Shown in pieces: positions 50,758-59,322 of a stretch of DNA of 64,000 bases. Positions within the stretch are counted from its first letter, which is position 1. Every line of letters starts with the position of its first letter. Location: positions 2,170,001 through 2,234,000 of the forward strand of contig OZ240668.1 in NCBI GenBank assembly GCA_965198655.1, read 5' to 3'. Origin of the DNA: Lichenicola sp965198655 (GTDB lineage Bacteria > Pseudomonadota > Alphaproteobacteria > Acetobacterales > Acetobacteraceae). The notes under the pieces were generated by a model that saw only the letters and a program-made list of their open reading frames with translations, did no database searches and was not told the DNA's origin. The position numbers and the translations under genes are program-made.

Positions 50758-50964
50758 GTAGCGGTGACGAACCACGTCTTCGATGTCACTGCGGCTCAGG
50801 CCCAGATCGGCCAGGTGGCGATCCGAGTAGCTGTTCAGCTCATTGCGCAAACGCACGCGCTCCTTGTGCTCGGCGATGCGCTGGCGGAGGAGGTTCATCG
50901 ACTGCCGGAACAGGGCCGGGCTGGTGGTGCCGGACGTGCTGCTGAACGAGGTGGCGTAGGCCAT
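50749..50964 (-). CDS. DUF1127 small protein, second copy
   Basis: A 71-residue protein: Ser/Thr-rich start (MAYATSFSSTSGTTSPALFR) and the DUF1127 block RVRLRNELNSYSDRHLADLG followed by LSRSDIEDVVRHRYA. It is similar in its C-terminal half to the product at 17838. GAAGGAGC lies 9 bases before ATG 50964. The promoter region has the same pair of GCAACAT boxes as the other copy, so the two are probably co-regulated. Confidence 0.85.
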   Translation of the reverse strand: MAYATSFSSTSGTTSPALFRQSMNLLRQRIAEHKERVRLRNELNSYSDRHLADLGLSRSDIEDVVRHRYAA

Positions 50965-50980
50965 GTGAATTGCTCCTTCT

Positions 50981-51043
50981 CTTGTGCGGTGCAACATATG
51001 GCGCTTCCAGCCGAGGCGCAAGTACTTTTGTGCGCTGCAACAT
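50981..51043 (-). promoter_or_regulatory. Two palindromic boxes upstream of the second DUF1127 gene
   Basis: Forward strand shows CTTGTGC-GGT-GCAACAT (50981-50997) and TTTGTGC-GCT-GCAACAT (51027-51043), centres 46 bases apart, the nearer 25 bases before the start. Each has one exact half-site GCAACAT and one degenerate half-site; compare the perfect palindrome at 17752-17768. Confidence 0.55.
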
Positions 51044-51088
51044 CTGCACCCGGGCTGAGGCAGCCATGCCGACGATGCAGTGATCCGA

Positions 51089-51625
51089 TTACGCAATATC
51101 AACCAGTTCCAGCGTGCCCGGCGCCGGCGCCGGGCGCAGCAGGTCCGGATCCCCGCCGCGCAGCATGGGCCCGAGCAGGCGCAGCGGCCCGCCATGCGAC
51201 ACCACCAGGGCGGCGATGCCGGCACCAAGCAGCGCGTCCCGCATCTCCCGCACCCGCGCGATCAGGGCGTGGCCGGTCTCGCCGCCGGGGGCCGCGAAGC
51301 CGAGCGGGTCGGCAGCCCAGCGGTCGAGCGCCTCGCGCGGCAGCGCGTCCCAGCAGCGGCCGTCCCAGTCGCCGAAGTCGAGCTCGACCAGGCGCTGGTC
51401 GATCCGCACCGGGATGCCGAGCAGCCCGGCCAGTGCTGCCGCCGGCAGCCGGCAGCGTTCGAGCGGGCTGGTGTGGACCACGCGCGGGCCGATCCGCCGG
51501 GATGCCGCCGCCAGCGCCGGCATCCCGGCCTGCCAGCCCGGCGCCAGCTTCAGGTCGGCCCGGCCGTAGCATCGTCCGGGCGGCACCCGGACCGGCGGAT
51601 GCCGCAGCAGGCCCACTCCGGTCAT
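51089..51625 (-). CDS. cobC: Histidine phosphatase, probable alpha-ribazole phosphatase
   Basis: Removes phosphate from alpha-ribazole phosphate or cobalamin phosphate in nucleotide-loop assembly. The 178-residue protein has GVGLLRHPPVRVPPGRCYGR at the N-terminus (LLRH catalytic motif, with RHP where RHG is usual), VHTSPLERCRLPAAALAGLL, ELDFGDWDGRCWDAL, and VVSHGGPLRLL with the second His. The assignment to CobC rests on the neighbouring cob genes and on ELDFGDWDGR; other histidine phosphatases share the fold. Confidence 0.82.
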   Translation of the reverse strand: MTGVGLLRHPPVRVPPGRCYGRADLKLAPGWQAGMPALAAASRRIGPRVVHTSPLERCRLPAAALAGLLGIPVRIDQRLVELDFGDWDGRCWDALPREALDRWAADPLGFAAPGGETGHALIARVREMRDALLGAGIAALVVSHGGPLRLLGPMLRGGDPDLLRPAPAPGTLELVDIA

Positions 51626-51638
51626 GGTCTCGTTGCCA

Positions 51639-51941
51639 TCACGCCTTGTCGGCCGGCGCACGACGCCGCACCGCCTCGATGATCTGGCCGCCTGTTTCCG
51701 TCCGCGCCTTCGACAGGTCGTGGTTCGACTGCAGGTTGATCCAGAACTCCGGCGTCGTGTCGAAGTAGCGGCCGAGCCGCAAGGCGGTGTCGGCCGTGAC
51801 GCCTCGGTCGCCGTTCAGGATCGAGGTGACCCGGTTCGTCGGCACGTCCAGCTCCCTGGCCAGCGCGCTTGCGCTCATCCCAAGCGGGGAAAGGTAGTCC
51901 TCGCGCAGGATCTCGCCTGGATGGGTCGCGATGCGGGTCAT
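51639..51941 (-). CDS. higA: HigA-family antitoxin
   Basis: DNA-binding antitoxin that normally neutralises and co-represses HigB. The 100-residue protein has MTRIATHPGEILREDYLSPL, typical of the family, and a helix-turn-helix around MSASALARELDVPTNRVTSI. LNGDRGVTADTALRLGRYFD and TPEFWINLQSNHDLSKAR complete the HigA pattern. It appears intact although the toxin gene upstream is broken. An in-frame TTG at 51956 is an alternative start. Confidence 0.9.
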   Translation of the reverse strand: MTRIATHPGEILREDYLSPLGMSASALARELDVPTNRVTSILNGDRGVTADTALRLGRYFDTTPEFWINLQSNHDLSKARTETGGQIIEAVRRRAPADKA

Positions 51942-51952
51942 GCTCGCCTCAT

Positions 51953-52186
51953 TCAATGGTAGTCCACGATCTCGACGCCTGCCGGACCTTGCGGCGTCTA
52001 GGTGGAGCAGATCCGGAACTGGTCGTTGATCCGGATCAAATGCTGCCCTTTCCGGTTGCGGTGCAGCGGCTCCAGCCGGTTGACCGGCGGTGAACGCAAG
52101 TCCTCCAGCACCATTGCGGCCGCCAGCATGTGTATCGCGTAGGACTTCAACCCGCGGCGCGACATCAGCGCCATCGGCACTGTCAA
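51953..52186 (-). pseudogene. higB: Decayed HigB toxin gene
   Basis: The frame reads VLEDLRSPPVNRLEPLHRNR and GQHLIRINDQFRICST, then a TAG at 51998-52000, and continues in frame TPQGPAGVEIVDYH to a TGA 11 bases before higA. Typical HigB proteins have INDQ(Y/F)RICFxWTxxGPxxVEIVDYH, so the TAG replaces the conserved Trp codon (TGG). The N-terminal third also lacks the usual FxHKGL...FF start and seems deleted or scrambled. The toxin would lose its last 14 residues, including the conserved C-terminal end. Confidence 0.75.
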
Positions 52187-52319
52187 CCAGCCTTCGCTCG
52201 GTGCCGGTAACGCCTGGAACGTCTACGCGATCCGGGCTCGAGCCGTCCCCAACGCCGCCGGCTGCTCCGGACCGGCGATTCGCCGCTATCCCACCGAGCG
52301 GCAGCCTCGCCGTTCCGGC

Positions 52320-53789
52320 CTAGTCCTCGTAATGCGCCGCCACCAGGCGGTCGAGCAGGCGCACGCCGAACGCGGTGGCGCCCTTGGGCACGCCCGGCGC
52401 GTCCTTGGAGGCCCAGGCGGTGCCGGCGATGTCGAGATGCGCCCAGGGCACGTCGCCGACGAAGCGCTTGAGGAACTGCGCCGCGGTGATCGAGCCGCCG
52501 GGGCGGCCGCCGATGTTCTTCATGTCGGCGATGTCGGAGCGCAACGCCTTGTCGTAGGCGTCACCCAGCGGCATCCGCCACAGCTTCTCGCCCACCGCCT
52601 GCCCGGCTTCCAGCAGGCGCTGCGCCAGGGCGTCGTCGTTGCTGTACAGCCCGGCATGCTCGTGCCCGAGGGCGACGATGATGGCGCCGGTCAGGGTGGC
52701 GAGGTCGATCACGGCGCGCGGCTTGAACCGGTCCTGCGCATACCAGAGCACGTCGGCCAGCACCAGCCGGCCTTCCGCGTCGGTGTTCAGCACCTCCACG
52801 GTCTGGCCCGACGCGGTCCGCACCACGTCGCCCGGGCGCTGCGCCCGACCGGACAGCATGTTCTCCACCAGCCCGACCAGCCCGACCGCGTTGACCTTGG
52901 CCTTGCGGCCGGCTAGCGCCGCCATCAGCCCGACCACGGCGCCGGCGCCGGCCATGTCCCACTTCATGTCCTCCATGCCGCCGGCCGGCTTGATCGAGAT
53001 GCCGCCGGAGTCGAACGTCACCCCCTTGCCGACAAAGGCGACCGGCGGGGCCTTGCGGTCGGCCGCACCGTGCCACTGCATCACCGCCATGCGCGCCGGC
53101 GCGTCGCTGCCCATCGCCACGGCGAGCAGCGCGCCGAAGCCCAGCTCCACCATCTGCTCCGGGGTGAGAACCTCGACCGACAGGCCGCGTGCGGACAGGG
53201 CGGCGATGCGGTCGGCGAAGACCGGCGGGGTCAGTACGTTGGGCGGCTCGCTGACCAGGTCGCGGGTGAGAAAGGCGCCAACCGCCACCGCCTTCAGGAC
53301 GGTCCAGGACGAGGCGGCCGCGTCGGGGACGGGCGACAGCACCGCGAGCCGCTCCAGCTTCGGCCGCTCGTCCGGCTTCTCCGTGGTGCGGTAGCGGTCG
53401 AACCGGTAGCTCGACAGCGCCGCGCCCAGCGCCACGTGGGCCGCGAGCGCCCCGGGCAGCGCGTCCGCCGCGACCGCCCCGACCGGGCTTGCCTTCAGCG
53501 CCGCGTAGGCAGCGCTGCCGGCCGCCTCTGCGACGGCGGCGTCAATCTCGGCGCTCTTGCCGAGCCCGATCAGCACGATCCGCGACAGCCCGCCGCCGGG
53601 GCCTGGCAGCAGCAGGCTCTTGGTCTTGCCGAACGAGAACTCGGCTGCCTCCGCTGCGCGCGTGACCGCGCCGCCGGTCGCCTCGTCGGCGGCGCGGAAC
53701 AGCGCCGGCCGCTCGCCGTCCTCCGGCACCAGCAACGCGAGCGCGCCGCGGACCGGCAGGACGGCGCGGGAATGATCGATGTCCAGCAT
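52320..53789 (-). CDS. pepA: Leucyl aminopeptidase (cytosol aminopeptidase)
   Basis: Two-metal exopeptidase, also a DNA-binding factor in E. coli. The 489-residue protein has a variable N-terminal domain and the M17 catalytic domain: VGKGVTFDSGGISIKPAGGM with metal-binding Lys and Asp, MKWDMAGAGAVVGLMAALA, the signature NTDAEGRLVLADVLWYA, and IGGRPGGSITAAQFLKRFV. Length is typical. Divergent from cysQ. Confidence 0.96.
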   Translation of the reverse strand: MLDIDHSRAVLPVRGALALLVPEDGERPALFRAADEATGGAVTRAAEAAEFSFGKTKSLLLPGPGGGLSRIVLIGLGKSAEIDAAVAEAAGSAAYAALKASPVGAVAADALPGALAAHVALGAALSSYRFDRYRTTEKPDERPKLERLAVLSPVPDAAASSWTVLKAVAVGAFLTRDLVSEPPNVLTPPVFADRIAALSARGLSVEVLTPEQMVELGFGALLAVAMGSDAPARMAVMQWHGAADRKAPPVAFVGKGVTFDSGGISIKPAGGMEDMKWDMAGAGAVVGLMAALAGRKAKVNAVGLVGLVENMLSGRAQRPGDVVRTASGQTVEVLNTDAEGRLVLADVLWYAQDRFKPRAVIDLATLTGAIIVALGHEHAGLYSNDDALAQRLLEAGQAVGEKLWRMPLGDAYDKALRSDIADMKNIGGRPGGSITAAQFLKRFVGDVPWAHLDIAGTAWASKDAPGVPKGATAFGVRLLDRLVAAHYED

Positions 53790-53909
53790 GAGGCGGGCGC
53801 TCCGTCGCGGTCCCGATCACGCATGTCTCGGGAGTGTCACAGCGTTATCCGCCCCGGGCAGAACCGCCGCAAGACCGGACCGTTTTTGCAACCCTCGGGC
53901 CCTTCGCCT

Positions 53910-54743
53910 ATGTCCGGTCGCATGACCGCAGGCAGCGTTTCTTCCCTAAATACCGGTCCCGACGACCGAGACGACGAGACGCTGCTGGCCCTGGCCGGCG
54001 CGCTCGCCACCGAGGCCGCCGCGCTGATCCTGGACATACGCGCGCGCGGCTACCGCACCACGCTCAAGAACGACCGGTCGCCGGTCACCGAGGCGGACAG
54101 GCAAGCGGAAGCGCTGATCCTGGCCGGGCTGCGCGTTGGCTCGCCCATCCCGGTGATCGCCGAGGAGGAGGAAGCCGCCGGGATCGCGTCGGCGGCGGGC
54201 GACGCGTTCTGGCTGGTGGACCCGCTGGACGGCACGCGCGAGTTCACCGCCGGCTCGGACAACTTCACCGTCAACATCGGCTTGGTCCGGCGCGGCCGCG
54301 CGGTGCTGGGGGCGGTGGCGCTGCCGGCTTATGGCACGCTCTATCTCGGCCGCCTCGGCGCCGACGGCGCCCGGCTGGCGCGACGGCGCGACCGGGATGG
54401 CGAAACGGCGATCGCGGTGCGCCGGCCGCCGGCGCAGGGGCTGTCGGTGCTGGCCTCGCGACACTACGCGCGCGATCCGGCCCTGCTCGCCTATCTCAGT
54501 GGGCAGCGCGTGGCCGAACTGGGCAACATCGGCTCGGCGGTCAAGTTCGTGCGCGTGGCGGAGGGGGCGGCCGACCTTTATCCCCGCCTTGGGCCGACCA
54601 TGGAATGGGACACCGCCGCCCCGCAGGCGGTGGTCGAGGCTGCCGGCGGCAGCGTGACGCTGTTCGACGGCAGTCCGCTGCGCTATGGCAAGCTCGGCTG
54701 GACCAACCCACACTTCGTCTGCCGCGGCGGGACAAACACGTAG
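53910..54743 (+). CDS. cysQ: 3'(2'),5'-bisphosphate nucleotidase CysQ
   Basis: Hydrolyses PAP (from sulfur assimilation) to AMP. The 277-residue inositol-monophosphatase-fold protein has LKNDRSPVTEADRQAEALIL, IAEEEEAAG (metal ligands), FWLVDPLDGTREFTAGSDNF and PRLGPTMEWDTAAPQAVVEA. AGCCGGSV-like AAGGSVTLFDG follows. ATG 53910 or 53922 may be the start. Its link to sulfur metabolism matches the cysH gene at 13 kb, although the two are far apart. Confidence 0.93.
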   Translation: MSGRMTAGSVSSLNTGPDDRDDETLLALAGALATEAAALILDIRARGYRTTLKNDRSPVTEADRQAEALILAGLRVGSPIPVIAEEEEAAGIASAAGDAFWLVDPLDGTREFTAGSDNFTVNIGLVRRGRAVLGAVALPAYGTLYLGRLGADGARLARRRDRDGETAIAVRRPPAQGLSVLASRHYARDPALLAYLSGQRVAELGNIGSAVKFVRVAEGAADLYPRLGPTMEWDTAAPQAVVEAAGGSVTLFDGSPLRYGKLGWTNPHFVCRGGTNT

Positions 54744-54845
54744 CGAGACCGGCTTCGGCATTCCTCGACTCCATCGCCAGGATGCTACAAGTCAGGCCAT
54801 GCGCCACATCACCGAGCGGGCCGCGACGGAGCCCGCGCCGACACC

Positions 54846-55886
54846 ATGACCGAGTGCCCCGGCGATCGCGTGCGGAGGACCACCGAGCGCCTCCACCCGG
54901 ACCGCGACGGGATCAGCCGCGCCGCCGCCCTGCTCGCGAACGGCGGCCTGGTCGCGTTCGGCACCGAGACGGTCTACGGTCTGGGCGCGGACGCGACCGA
55001 CCCGGGCGCGGTTGCGGCGGTGTTCGCGGCCAAGAACCGTCCCCGCTTCAACCCGTTGATCGTCCACCTGCCCGACGCCGACGACGCGTTCCGGCAGGCG
55101 GCGCCGAGCCCGCTCGCGCACCGCCTGGCCGCGTTCTGGCCGGGGCCCCTCACCCTGGTGCTGCCACGTGCCCGCGACTGCACCGTGTGCGCGCTGGCCG
55201 CCGCCGGGCTGCCGACGCTGGCGGTCCGGGTGCCGGCGGGTCCGGTCGCGGGCGCCCTGCTCCGCGCGGTCGGCCGCCCGGTCGCCGCTCCTTCCGCCAA
55301 CCCGTCCGGCCGGGTCAGCCCCAGCACCGCGGCGCACGTGCTGGCCGGGCTGGACGGGCGGATCGACGCGGTGCTGGATTCCGGCCCGTGCAGCGTCGGG
55401 GTGGAGTCCACCGTGCTCGACCTGTCCGGACCGCAGCCGCGCCTGCTCCGACCGGGAGGGGTGCCGCTGGAAGCGCTGGAGGAGGCGATCGGGCCGGTGC
55501 TGCGCCCGGGATCGCATGAGGATGGCGGGGGATCGGCGCCGTCGGCGCCGGGTCAGCTCGCCTCGCACTACGCGCCCACCCTGCCGTTGCGCCTCGACGC
55601 GGACGCGGCCGGCCGGGACGAGGCGCTGCTGGCGTTCGGACCGCCGCCGCCCGGTGCCGGCCTCCTGTGGAACCTGAGCGAGGCCGGCGACCTGCACGAG
55701 GCGGCGGCGCGCCTGTTCGCGGGCTTGCGCGAGCTCGACGCGGCGGCGAGCCGCGCGGGCCTGTCCGGGCTCGCGGCCATGACCATCCCCGGTCACGGCC
55801 TCGGCCTGGCGATACGCGACCGGCTCCAACGCGCGGCAGCACCGCGTCCCGACCCGGCGCTGCCTTGGCAAGGATGCGCGCTGTGA
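54846..55886 (+). CDS. sua5: L-threonylcarbamoyladenylate synthase (Sua5/YciO/YrdC)
   Basis: Makes threonylcarbamoyl-AMP for the t6A37 modification of ANN-decoding tRNAs. The 346-residue protein has the YrdC domain (GGLVAFGTETVYGLGADAT, KNRPRFNPLIVHL, FWPGPLTLVLPRA, PSANPSGRVSPSTAAHV, VGVESTVLDLSG) followed by a linker with SHYAPTLPLRL and the C-terminal Sua5 domain. The linker and C-domain separate Sua5 from the shorter TsaC. Its stop overlaps the next start (GTGA). Confidence 0.94.
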   Translation: MTECPGDRVRRTTERLHPDRDGISRAAALLANGGLVAFGTETVYGLGADATDPGAVAAVFAAKNRPRFNPLIVHLPDADDAFRQAAPSPLAHRLAAFWPGPLTLVLPRARDCTVCALAAAGLPTLAVRVPAGPVAGALLRAVGRPVAAPSANPSGRVSPSTAAHVLAGLDGRIDAVLDSGPCSVGVESTVLDLSGPQPRLLRPGGVPLEALEEAIGPVLRPGSHEDGGGSAPSAPGQLASHYAPTLPLRLDADAAGRDEALLAFGPPPPGAGLLWNLSEAGDLHEAAARLFAGLRELDAAASRAGLSGLAAMTIPGHGLGLAIRDRLQRAAAPRPDPALPWQGCAL

Positions 55887-56437
55887 GGGAGCAGCTCGAC
55901 CCGAAGGAGCTGAAGACGCTGTCCGACATCCTGGCCCTGGTGCTGGAGGACCAGCCCGGCCAGGCGGCGAGCGCCCTGGAGGCGGTGCGCGCGCGCGCCC
56001 GCCGCAACGGCGTCACCGGCGGCGCGCTCAAGAACCTGTTCGTCGCCATAGCACCCAACCCGCCGGCCCGGGCGGCGCCGCGTCCACGCACGCCACGCGG
56101 CGGGTCGGCCGGCGCCACGCCCGCCGGCGCCACCGAGCTGCAGGCCTCGCGCGCCCGCATCTCCCATCTCAACGCCGAGGTGAGCCGGCTCGACCTCGAC
56201 CTGCGCGGCGCCCATGCCCGGGTGGAAGCGCTGCGCTCGGAGCTGCACCTGACCCGTCAGGCGCGCGCCGAGGCGCAGCAGGCGCTGCTGGCCACCCAGC
56301 ACGCGGCGCCGCGCCGCGTGATGCTGCTGATCACCGCCCTGTGCGGCCTGCTGATCGGCATCGCCGGCACCGGCGCGGTCATGAGCTTCATGCGCACGGA
56401 AGCCATGGAGAATCCGCACTACCTGCAGCAGGGGTGA
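55883..56437 (+). CDS. Coiled-coil protein with a C-terminal membrane helix
   Basis: A 184-residue protein. The N-terminal part (LDPKELKTLSDILALVLEDQ) is helical, the middle is Pro/Arg/Ala-rich, residues about 90-150 form a coiled coil (ISHLNAEVSRLDLDLRGAHA, RVEALRSELHLTRQARAEAQ), and a membrane helix near the end (VMLLITALCGLLIGIAGTGAV) leaves a short tail. GTG 55883 was chosen for its AGGA spacing and the GTGA overlap with sua5; ATG 55874 is in frame. No family recognised. Confidence 0.7.
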   Translation: MREQLDPKELKTLSDILALVLEDQPGQAASALEAVRARARRNGVTGGALKNLFVAIAPNPPARAAPRPRTPRGGSAGATPAGATELQASRARISHLNAEVSRLDLDLRGAHARVEALRSELHLTRQARAEAQQALLATQHAAPRRVMLLITALCGLLIGIAGTGAVMSFMRTEAMENPHYLQQG

Positions 56438-56455
56438 CCGGGCTAGACCAAGTTC

Positions 56456-57895
56456 ATGCGCGAACCCTCCGAGACCGCCCGGCTGATCCGCGTCCTCGGC
56501 GACCTGCTCGGGCCCGCCGGCCTGCTGACCGATCCCGCCGACACCGCGCCGTATTGCAGCGACTGGCGCGGGCTCTACCACGGCCGCACCCCGGCGGTGC
56601 TGCGTCCGGCCGACACCGCCACCCTGGCCGCCTGCGTGCGCGCCTGCGCCGAGGCGGGGGCGCGGCTGGTGCCGATGGGCGGCAACACCAGCATGGTGGG
56701 CGGCGCCTCGGTGTCGAAGGCGGGCGACGAGCTGGTGCTGAGCCTGCAGCGGATGAACCGGATCCGGGAGATCGATCCCGTGGACATGACCATGACCGTC
56801 GAGGCGGGCGTGGTGCTGCAAACGGCGCAGGAAGCGGCGCGGGATGCGGGCTGCCTGCTGCCGCTGTCGATCAGCTCGGAAGGCTCGGCGCAGATCGGCG
56901 GCGTGCTGGCGACCAACGCCGGCGGCAACACCACGGTGCGCTACGGCAACGCGCGCGAGCTCCTGCTGGGGATCGAGGCGGTGCTGCCGGACGGCAGCGT
57001 GTTCTCTGGGCTGCGACGGCTGCGCAAGGACAACACCGGCTACGCGCTGCGCCAGCTCCTGGTGGGCTCGGAGGGCACGCTTGGGATCATCACTGCGGCG
57101 GTGCTGCAACTGCATCCGCGGCCGCGGCAGGTGGAGGCAGCGCTATGCGGGGTGGCGAGCCCGGAGGCGGCGCTGGCGCTGTTCACCGCCTTCCGCAGCG
57201 CCGATCCGACCGCGGTGCAGGCGTTCGAATACATGTCCGGCACCGGCATGGCTCTGGTCAACGCCCTGATCCCGGACGCGTCCCTGCCGCTGTCCGAGCC
57301 GGCGCCGCACTACGTGCTGGTCGAGCTCGCCACCGCGCGCGGCGACGGCGGCTTGCGGGCGCTGCTGGAGGAGGTGCTGGGCGCGGCGCTGGAAGCGGGC
57401 GAGGTGCTGGACGGGGTGGTGGCCGAGAACGAGACGCAGCGGCTGGCGATCTGGCGCCTGCGCGAGGAGCACGCGGAAGCGCAGAAGCGCGCGGGCGGCA
57501 ACGTCAAGAACGACGTGTCGGTGCCGGTGTCGCGGGTGCCGGCGCTGATCGCGCGCGCGAGTGCGGCCTGCTCGGCGCTGATCCCCGGCATACGGGTGGC
57601 GCCGTTCGGCCATCTCGGCGACGGCAACATCCACTTCAACCTGGTGCAGCCGGAAGGCGCGGATGCGGCCGCCTTCATGCGGCGCGACCACGAGATCATG
57701 GACGCGGTGTGCGCGGTGGTGCGCGAGCTCGACGGCAGCTTCTCCGCCGAGCACGGGGTGGGCCGGCTCAAGCCGTACATGATGCCGGACTGGCGCGGCG
57801 GGGCGGAGCTGGACACCATGCGGCGGATCAAGCGGGCGATCGACCCGAAGGGAACCATGAACCCGGGGAAGATCTTTCCCGAACCGGCCGCCTGA
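56456..57895 (+). CDS. FAD-linked oxidase (GlcD / D-2-hydroxyglutarate dehydrogenase type)
   Basis: FAD-dependent oxidation of a D-2-hydroxy acid. The 479-residue protein has the PP-loop FAD-binding domain (PMGGNTSMVGGASV, SISSEGSAQIGGVLATNAGG, VGSEGTLGIITAAVLQL) and the C-terminal FAD-oxidase domain with VAPFGHLGDGNIHFNLVQP and FSAEHGVGRLKPYMM. The ligand could be D-lactate, glycolate or D-2-hydroxyglutarate; without glcE/glcF neighbours the D-2-HG/D-lactate type is more likely. Confidence 0.9.
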   Translation: MREPSETARLIRVLGDLLGPAGLLTDPADTAPYCSDWRGLYHGRTPAVLRPADTATLAACVRACAEAGARLVPMGGNTSMVGGASVSKAGDELVLSLQRMNRIREIDPVDMTMTVEAGVVLQTAQEAARDAGCLLPLSISSEGSAQIGGVLATNAGGNTTVRYGNARELLLGIEAVLPDGSVFSGLRRLRKDNTGYALRQLLVGSEGTLGIITAAVLQLHPRPRQVEAALCGVASPEAALALFTAFRSADPTAVQAFEYMSGTGMALVNALIPDASLPLSEPAPHYVLVELATARGDGGLRALLEEVLGAALEAGEVLDGVVAENETQRLAIWRLREEHAEAQKRAGGNVKNDVSVPVSRVPALIARASAACSALIPGIRVAPFGHLGDGNIHFNLVQPEGADAAAFMRRDHEIMDAVCAVVRELDGSFSAEHGVGRLKPYMMPDWRGGAELDTMRRIKRAIDPKGTMNPGKIFPEPAA

Positions 57896-58019
57896 TGACA
57901 CGGACGGCCGGAGTTCCGTTTGGAGCCCGTCCGGGCGCGCTGTGGACCGGGTCAGGGGCGCACGGCCAACACGCGCGTCGGATGGCCTCGCCTCCCTAAG
58001 CCGTCCCCGGGAGACGATC

Positions 58020-59126
58020 ATGCAGACGGCTTTCTACACCCACGAGATGACGTTCTGGCATTCCACCGGTGTCCAGTCGTTGTTTTTCCCGGTCGGCGGC
58101 TGGGTCGAGCCGCCGTCGGGCACCTACGGCGCCGACACCCCGTCCTCGAAGCGCCGCATCCTGAGCCTGATCCAGGGGTCGGGCCTGGCGGGAACCCTGG
58201 CGTTCCCGGCGGCGGCGCCGGCGCGCGAGGAGGACCTCGCCCGCGTCCACACGGCGGACTACCTCGCCGCCTTCAAACGGGCGAGCGACGCCGGCGGCGG
58301 CGACCTGGGCATGCTGGCACCCTTCGCGCAGGGCGGCTACGAGATCGCGGCCATCTCGGCGGGGCTCGCCATCGGCGCCGTCGAGGACGTGCTGTCGGGA
58401 CGGTTCGCTAACGCCTACGCGCTGTGCCGGCCTTCCGGGCACCACTGCATGCCGGACATGCCGATGGGGTTCTGCCTGCTGGCCAACACGGCACTCGCGA
58501 TCCAGGCCGCGCGACGAACGCGGCCGGGCTTGCGCGTCGCGGTGGTGGACTGGGACGTGCACTTCGCCAACGGCACCCAGAACATCTTCTACGAGGATGG
58601 CGCGGTGCTGACCGTCTCGCTGCATCAGGAGGGGTGCCGTCCTCCCGGCCAGACCGGCGGCGAGGCGGCAGAGCGCGGTGGCGGCGCCGGGCTGGGTGCC
58701 AACCTCAACATCCCCCTGCCGCCCGGAAGCGGCCACGCGGCCTATCTCTACGCCTTCGAGCGGCTGGTCCTGCCCGCGCTGCGCGCGTTCAAGCCGGACC
58801 TGGTCATCGTCGGCAGCGGCCTCGACGCCAACGCGGTCGACCCGCTGTCGCGCATGCTCCTGCACAGCGACAGCTACCGGGAGCTGACGGCCATGATGAT
58901 GGCAGCCGCCGCCGAGCTCTGCGACGGCCGGCTGGTGATGATCCACGAGGGAGGCTACGCCGAGGCCTACGTGCCGTTCTGCGGGCTCGCCATCGTGGAA
59001 ACCCTGGCGGGACATCGCACAAAGGTGGTCGACCCGGCGCTCGAGGTGTTCCGCGGCTGGCAGCCGAGCGAACGGTTCGATGCCTACGTGCGAAACGTCG
59101 TGGACGACCAGGTAGCCGCGCTCTGA
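58020..59126 (+). CDS. Class II histone deacetylase-like amidohydrolase
   Basis: Zinc-dependent deacetylase of small acetylated molecules or proteins. The 368-residue protein has ALCRPSGHHCMPDMPMGFC (catalytic His pair), VAVVDWDVHFANGTQNIFY with zinc-binding Asp and His, NIPLPPGSGHAAYLYAFERL, IVGSGLDANAVDPLSRM with the third zinc Asp, and HEGGYAEAYVPFCGLA with the catalytic-Tyr region. Length and motifs match bacterial class II HDAC homologues. Substrate unknown. Confidence 0.9.
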   Translation: MQTAFYTHEMTFWHSTGVQSLFFPVGGWVEPPSGTYGADTPSSKRRILSLIQGSGLAGTLAFPAAAPAREEDLARVHTADYLAAFKRASDAGGGDLGMLAPFAQGGYEIAAISAGLAIGAVEDVLSGRFANAYALCRPSGHHCMPDMPMGFCLLANTALAIQAARRTRPGLRVAVVDWDVHFANGTQNIFYEDGAVLTVSLHQEGCRPPGQTGGEAAERGGGAGLGANLNIPLPPGSGHAAYLYAFERLVLPALRAFKPDLVIVGSGLDANAVDPLSRMLLHSDSYRELTAMMMAAAAELCDGRLVMIHEGGYAEAYVPFCGLAIVETLAGHRTKVVDPALEVFRGWQPSERFDAYVRNVVDDQVAAL

Positions 59127-59322
59127 CGCGGATGCTCGAAGTGCGCCGACATCCGGAACGGTCCGGAACCACGGGGCGATGGGATCGCCGCGTCTCAAGC
59201 TTCGGAACGGGCAGACCCTTCTGTCGGGTCTTCGACCGGACGTTTGCAACCGGTTGCAACGCCTCGAATGGGTCCGGGCGGCGTTCCAGCCTCATTTGGA
59301 TCAATCCTGATCCGGGCCGGCG

